Part shown: one piece after another, positions 60,284 through 64,000 of the stretch | How positions within the stretch are numbered: the first letter of the stretch is position 1 | How the letters are laid out: every line of letters begins with the position of its first letter | Source of the DNA: an uncultured Candidatus Saccharibacteria bacterium | Lineage (GTDB): Bacteria > Patescibacteriota > Saccharimonadia > Saccharimonadales > Saccharimonadaceae | Direction: 5' to 3' | Assembly (NCBI GenBank): GCA_958399925.1 | Contig: CATXOC010000001.1 | Location: 304,990-368,989 of the forward strand | DNA: 64,000 nt | Notes under the pieces: generated by a model | Databases searched by the model: none | Seen by the model: only the letters and a program-made list of their open reading frames with translations | What the model was told of the DNA's origin: nothing | Position numbers and translations under genes: made by a program

Positions 60284-61180
60284 ATGCTAAAATCTGGTAA
60301 ATTAAAACAAAATAACGCCAAAGGGCGCTCGCGTAATACTGACGACGCTAACTTTGATATGTCCAGCTATCGGCGGGGTACGACGCTAGCGACATTTCAA
60401 TCTGATAAATCTGAGCAGTCGCAGCGGTTGCGCCTGCACCGCCTGCGGCAGCTGCGCCGTAGAATCTTGGCGCTACTAGCGGTGCTTGTTGGTGTGACAA
60501 TGCTTGGAATTGGCTTGCTGATGCAGTACACCGGCAGTATTTCTAGTGTTAAGACTGGTGACGGGATCAAATTGACCGAGGCGGATCAGCAGAGGTATAT
60601 CGACATACTTAACAAATATTATGATGAAAATAGGTTTGACCGTTTTAGCTTTGTTAGACGAAACAGTGTTCTAAATGCATTTGTAAAGCAAAATGCGCCC
60701 GAGGTTGCAGAGATTAGGGTTCGCCCGTCTGGCATCATGAGTAGCTATATAGGTATCAAATTCCGTAAACCAGTAGCGCAGTGGAAGAGCGACAACAAGA
60801 CGAATTTTGTTGATGAATCTGGTGTAGTATTTGAACGTAACTATTTCACAGAGCCAGCCTTGTCGATTGAGGATGCTAGTGGTGCAAAGGGTGTCGATGG
60901 TATGGCAACATCAGCGAACTTTCTGAGCTTCGTGGGTCAGACTGCTGTTGCTCTGCAGAAGCAGCAATTAGCGGTACAGCGCGTAGTAATTCCACGTGGA
61001 GCGGCGCGCTACGTAGAGTTCTATCTGTCTGGTCGCGACTACCCGTTCAAAGCCCAAATTACGCGCAATGCTACTTCGCAGGCGTCTGATATTGCTGTGA
61101 TGGCGCGTTATGTTGATGCACGTGGTATTAAACCATCCTATATCGACTGTCGGGTGGTGGGTAAGGCTTTTTGGCGGTAA
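60284..61180 (+). CDS. ftsQ: FtsQ/DivIB-like division protein
   Basis: A 298-residue bitopic protein: a long basic cytoplasmic tail (1-60, RLRLHRLRQLRRR), one membrane segment (about 62-82), then a POTRA-like domain (DRFSFVRRNSVLNAFVKQN, EIRVRPSGIMSSYIGIKFRK) and FVDESGVVF. This is the FtsQ/DivIB plan. TATAAT (60267-60272) lies 11 nt before the ATG without an SD. murC, murD, ddl, ftsA and ftsZ do not follow, so the cluster ends here. Confidence 0.8.
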   Translation: MLKSGKLKQNNAKGRSRNTDDANFDMSSYRRGTTLATFQSDKSEQSQRLRLHRLRQLRRRILALLAVLVGVTMLGIGLLMQYTGSISSVKTGDGIKLTEADQQRYIDILNKYYDENRFDRFSFVRRNSVLNAFVKQNAPEVAEIRVRPSGIMSSYIGIKFRKPVAQWKSDNKTNFVDESGVVFERNYFTEPALSIEDASGAKGVDGMATSANFLSFVGQTAVALQKQQLAVQRVVIPRGAARYVEFYLSGRDYPFKAQITRNATSQASDIAVMARYVDARGIKPSYIDCRVVGKAFWR

Positions 61181-61194
61181 TGCTGTGGCTACTA

Positions 61195-61222
61195 TTGACA
61201 ATACTATAGAAAGTGATATAGT
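61195..61222 (+). promoter_or_regulatory. Promoter of unknown gene at 61.3 kb
   Basis: TTGACA (61195-61200), 16 bp, TATAGT (61217-61222) with an extended TGA. It lies just after ftsQ and starts a leader of about 75 nt. Confidence 0.7.
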
Positions 61223-61304
61223 GAATATATGGCTGAATATTGCAGTGTTACTGTGGTACTTGGCTAGTAATTTAAATCGTCTATCCGAAAGGAATATAGC
61301 TATT

Positions 61305-61703
61305 ATGATCGATTGTCAGGCACTTATGGGTAAGTCTAAAGCGAAGTGTCCAATGCATGGCTGTGTCCAACACATCTTCGTATGGGCTAAGAATAAGAAT
61401 ACCGGTAAAATTGAAGAGCGGGATGTTTCTCTGTGCTATTACCACTATAAGGCACTCATCGATGATAGGGTACAACCAATAACAAAGATATGTGGATTGG
61501 CTGGCGTTAGCGATGAAGAGTTTGAAAACTGGAAGTCGCAGCATCAGAAGAAGCATGAACATATATTTGACGGTAAGGGCGACCTTAACCAGTGGGGACC
61601 TAATCCGCAATTTACCAATAGTAGCCTAGGATTTGACTCGAAGGGCGGAGATGATTCAACAGATATCTCTCAGCTCGAGAGGATGATGAGCACCTCCGTG
61701 TGA
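61305..61703 (+). CDS. Hypothetical protein with Cys/His cluster
   Basis: A 132-residue protein. The N-terminal half has CPMHGCVQHIF and LCYYHYKALI, a possible Cys/His zinc site; the tail is Asp/Ser-rich. A frame from 61110 is open, but the promoter at 61195-61222 lies inside it, and the SD GAAAGGA (61287-61293) serves the ATG at 61305, so the shorter form is used. A strong terminator follows. Stop is TGA. No family recognised. Confidence 0.6.
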   Translation: MIDCQALMGKSKAKCPMHGCVQHIFVWAKNKNTGKIEERDVSLCYYHYKALIDDRVQPITKICGLAGVSDEEFENWKSQHQKKHEHIFDGKGDLNQWGPNPQFTNSSLGFDSKGGDDSTDISQLERMMSTSV

Positions 61704-61775
61704 TGGTCGCTAACTAGACTTAAGCCTAGGTCTAATAAATAGTAAGTAATGTATTCCGTAAGGAAAACGCGTCTT

Positions 61776-61810
61776 GAGGGCGGCCGAATTCGGTCGCCCT
61801 CTTTAATCTT
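61776..61810 (+). terminator. Rho-independent terminator
   Basis: GAGGGCGGCCG and CGGTCGCCCTC pair (one G-T) around AATT, followed by TTTAATCTTT. It ends the 61305-61703 gene. Confidence 0.9.
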
Positions 61811-62940
61811 TCTGGGCTAATTAAATTATAAATATTATTTTACTGGACTATTTGCGTATTGTTACGTATGTGTGCGCGGTGAGTATAGATGGGATAAAGC
61901 AGGGTGGTAGGCTAAGAAGAACAACCTATATAACAACATAAAAATATAACAAGTCAAATGTGTAAAGAGTGAAGTCTTGACGTCAAGCTGGTAGAGCAGT
62001 GGGTGTGGAAATATATTAAAACATAAAAGCGCATAATTGCAAATACTTGATTATGGGTTGTAGGTGCTGTGCTATTTGCTACGATTGACTGACTGTCTGT
62101 TGTATAAGCACACAAACTGGCAGCGTCTAATATATCAGGCGTGAGTGGCACGTACGTATGAGCCGGTCGTTGTTTAAGACGCTGCAAATCATAGAATTCT
62201 AGAAATGCATTAATAAGTAGTTTTTATTTTTTAATTTTTCGGGGGCTTGTGAATATTAATTATAAATTAATTTAAATAATATTTTTTAGATAATTATCAT
62301 TTAAAGTATTGCGGGCAGCGTTAAGCTCCCCGTATTTTATTTACTGCGATTTCTTAATTTTCTGATAATAATTTGCAATAAATGCCGCAATGCCTAAATT
62401 TTGCTGATTTTGGTCTAAATCGCAGTTTAACCCCTTAGCGGTTCGTAAAAGATATATTGTACGACGTTACGACTGTGACGCTATCCGGCTCTACTCCACG
62501 CTTATATACACATCCAAACTAGCGACCATGGCGAAATCTGAAATTGTTATTTGGCATTTCGGCAAATACTGATGAGTATCGATGAGCTTTGTGAGATGCT
62601 GCTATTGTTCCAACGGTTTTTATTGGTTGTATTCGCGCTAATTATAGAATATACATGAAGCCCCCTGTTTTAGTTGAAGCTTCCTATGTGTAACTGCTTA
62701 GAGTTAGTCGTCGTTAGCAATTGACTAGCAGCGATTGACTGGTAACAGTGTCGCAAAACTCAGCTCTATTTCTATCTATATAGCTTTGTGTAGTTTACCT
62801 ATTATAATCATGTGTAGGCTGGGTTGCTGGCTCATAGGTCTATGTGTAGCTGTTGTCGGTGCGGTTAACCGATGTGATAAATTGTGCGACATTAAGATTG
62901 ACGTATAACTATACGTCTAGTGGCTAAAAAGGAAATTAAA
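61811..62940. other. Gene-free stretch with palindromes and AT-rich block
   Basis: No credible coding frame in about 1.1 kb. Visible structure: the palindrome CTTGACGTCAAG near 61976; an inverted repeat GCAGCGTCT (62120-62128) with AGACGCTGC (62177-62185) closing 48 nt; an almost pure A/T block at about 62250-62300; a hairpin CGGGCAGC/GCTCCCCG followed by TATTTTATTT (about 62312-62343); and GACGTAT/ATACGTC at 62900-62917. It may hold small RNAs; no DnaA boxes were seen. Confidence 0.5.
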
Positions 62941-62965
62941 ATAGCCTCGAAATAATCGAGGCTAT
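62941..62965 (-). terminator. Terminator of membrane protein gene
   Basis: ATAGCCTCGA and TCGAGGCTAT form a perfect 10-bp stem with a 5-nt loop; TTTAATTTCC follows on the minus strand. It lies 21 nt past the stop of the gene at 62986. Confidence 0.85.
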
Positions 62966-62985
62966 ACGCTTGATAATTGAGTATG

Positions 62986-63699
62986 TTAGATGCCTAGGAG
63001 GTTTTCTATTCTCATAGACAGTGCTACGGCCGTGTCGGTTTCGAGTGGAAAACAAATGAATGCCACGCCTCCCAGCTGGGCTAGTTTTGTTTGCCATCGA
63101 TCCAACATGCCATTGCGAGTAATTGATGGCGCTAGCCAAGTGTTATGCCAGCTATCGTGTGCTACATAGAACCATTTACCGTCGCGCGAGACACCGCAGG
63201 TGGTACTTACTCTATCTATTGCTCTATCTAGAGGAAAATCAAGATCCAGGTAGTTAGTACTCCTTTTTCCGATTAGGCTGTGCGCACGATACTGTATTCT
63301 GATAGTATAACCATTGCGATCTAGACTAATTGGCCCAACTATGAGCTCTAACCGATGCGGTGAGAACAAAACGTGACTCCATGCGATGCTGAGTGGCCGA
63401 GTCAGTGTCTCTAGGTCTGGGTTAAACCTACCGGTATAATAGGCATATGTGTAGCGTACCAGTAGCAATAGGGCAACTACCGCCAGTAGGAAAATGGCTA
63501 TAAAAATACCACTTTCAGTAGTTAGGGGCTCTTCCATATGGATGTTGAAATAGTATAGACAATATATCACTGCGGTAGCGCATGCGATGATGGCAATGAC
63601 TAGCGAACAGCGCGCTTTGACATTGCATGCTGTACGCAAGATATTCAGCCAGCGCCAGCGGCTAACTGTAAATTGAATACCTATGGCTTGTTTTACCAT
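62986..63699 (-). CDS. Two-helix membrane protein, PH-like C-terminal domain possible
   Basis: About 237 residues: two membrane segments (about 30-50 and 60-82) with a short loop, then a roughly 140-residue soluble domain with alternating strands (RLELIVGPISLDRNGYTIRI, then YLDLDFPLDRAIDRVSTTC). The layout recalls small YcxB/PH-like membrane proteins, but no motif confirms it. The ATG at 63699 follows a strong SD (AAGGAG); the frame is open further up to 63732 but the SD decides the start. It lies between the gene-free stretch and the CRISPR array. Confidence 0.6.
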   Translation of the reverse strand: MVKQAIGIQFTVSRWRWLNILRTACNVKARCSLVIAIIACATAVIYCLYYFNIHMEEPLTTESGIFIAIFLLAVVALLLLVRYTYAYYTGRFNPDLETLTRPLSIAWSHVLFSPHRLELIVGPISLDRNGYTIRIQYRAHSLIGKRSTNYLDLDFPLDRAIDRVSTTCGVSRDGKWFYVAHDSWHNTWLAPSITRNGMLDRWQTKLAQLGGVAFICFPLETDTAVALSMRIENLLGI

Positions 63700-63840
63700 G
63701 TTACTCCTTCTCAATCGAAGATACTTCCCCAACTTCTAATAGTAGGGGACTTGCTTATTATAAAATATGACAGCTATTCTGTCCATAAGTCGCCCTGCTC
63801 TGACTTACGACCTCTTCTTTCTTGAGGCGCGAAGCGCTAA

Positions 63841-63880
63841 CAATATTTTGTATCCATCGTAGATGTGGTACAAGATATTG
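63841..63880 (+). other. Inverted repeat abutting the CRISPR array
   Basis: CAATATTTTGTA (63841-63852) and TACAAGATATTG (63869-63880) can form a 12-bp hairpin with one G-T pair and a 16-nt loop. Its 3' arm touches the first base of the first repeat. It may be a leader structure or mark the array boundary. Confidence 0.5.
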
Positions 63881-64000
63881 TTATAGCTCCCTGACAAATC
63901 AGATAATGGTATAATGCTATTCTTGTATATTAGTCGGGCTTTTCGGTTATAGCTCCCTGACAAATCAGATAATGGTATAATGGTAGAGCCCAGCATTCAT
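63880..64000 (+). CRISPR. CRISPR array, type II-C-like repeats, continues past window
   Basis: Two identical 36-bp repeats (63880-63915 and 63946-63981) are separated by a 30-bp spacer (63916-63945); a second spacer begins at 63982 and is cut by the window end. The repeat begins GTTATAGCTCCC and ends ATGGTATAAT. Length, spacer size and the ends match type II repeats, and the plan is very close to the Neisseria meningitidis type II-C repeat (GTTGTAGCTCCC ... TACAAT), where the repeat's 3' end is a -10 box driving each crRNA. No cas gene or convincing tracrRNA is in the window; they are expected beyond the right edge. Confidence 0.85.

Noticed and set aside
61976..62010. tRNA-like piece (AGCTGGTAGAGCAG)
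   Set aside because: Only the D-loop-like stretch is present; no acceptor, anticodon or T arm can be built around it.
62240..62300. AT-rich block as a replication origin
   Set aside because: No TTATCCACA-like boxes, dnaA or dnaN nearby; AT richness alone is insufficient.
63805..63996. 63-codon minus-strand frame at the right edge
   Set aside because: It translates the CRISPR repeats (the IIPLSDLSGSYN segment occurs twice) and is not a gene.

Overview
The window looks like chromosomal DNA of a small-genome, cell-wall-bearing bacterium of the Patescibacteria/CPR type, most plausibly Candidatus Saccharibacteria (TM7). That placement is an inference from gene content: a Gram-positive style division set (FtsEX with two coiled-coil CHAP hydrolases, sortase, DivIB/FtsQ, MraY, FtsW, MurG), GatCAB, two M16 peptidases side by side, little biosynthesis and dense genes. 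UGA acts as an ordinary stop in several genes, and a release factor 2 with its SPF and GGQ motifs is present, so the UGA-glycine code of Gracilibacteria/Absconditabacteria does not apply genome-wide.

Layout. 0-7 kb: 3' end of lysS, a DUF262/DUF1524 (GmrSD-like) nuclease candidate, an M16 peptidase pair, a LOG-family protein and prfB. 7-15 kb: cell-surface block of sortase, ftsE, ftsX, two CHAP hydrolases, an S41 protease and a CheY-like regulator. 15-27 kb: rpmA, a TRM11-like methyltransferase and a dCMP deaminase on the minus strand, then a PAP2 phosphatase, a flippase-like protein, xseAB, a degenerate histidine kinase with its response regulator, recO, glyS and a class I aldolase. 27-30 kb: palindromic repeat cluster, tRNA-Pro(CGG), tRNA-Arg(GCG) and small unknown genes. 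30-33 kb: RNase HI, a permease-like protein and radC. 33-40 kb: a type I restriction-modification operon, hsdR-hsdM-X-hsdS, in which hsdR has two homopolymer frameshifts and hsdS an in-frame TGA. 40-41.7 kb: two tandem toxin-antitoxin modules. 41.8-45.4 kb: gatC-gatA-X-gatB. 45.5-51.9 kb: a GalU-like nucleotidyltransferase, unknown proteins (one possibly KwaB-like), YvcK and a HEAT-like protein. 52-61 kb: a reduced dcw cluster (mraZ, rsmH, ftsL, PBP2/FtsI, mraY, ftsW, murG, ftsQ). 61.7-63.9 kb: a gene-poor stretch with a membrane protein. The window ends inside a CRISPR array whose 36-bp repeats resemble type II-C repeats.

Two features cut across the window. First, about twenty genes start only 6-11 nt after a TATAAT-like -10 box and lack a Shine-Dalgarno sequence, which implies widespread leaderless transcription; this also fixes several start codons. 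Second, defence-related loci are frequent (GmrSD-like, type I R-M, toxin-antitoxin, CRISPR), and the R-M system appears switched off in this sequence.

The best candidates for undescribed biology are the interrupted hsd operon with its embedded extra gene, the roughly 380-nt structured leader of rsmH, a 37-residue basic protein encoded antisense within the dcw cluster, and the HEPN-motif membrane protein inside gatCAB.
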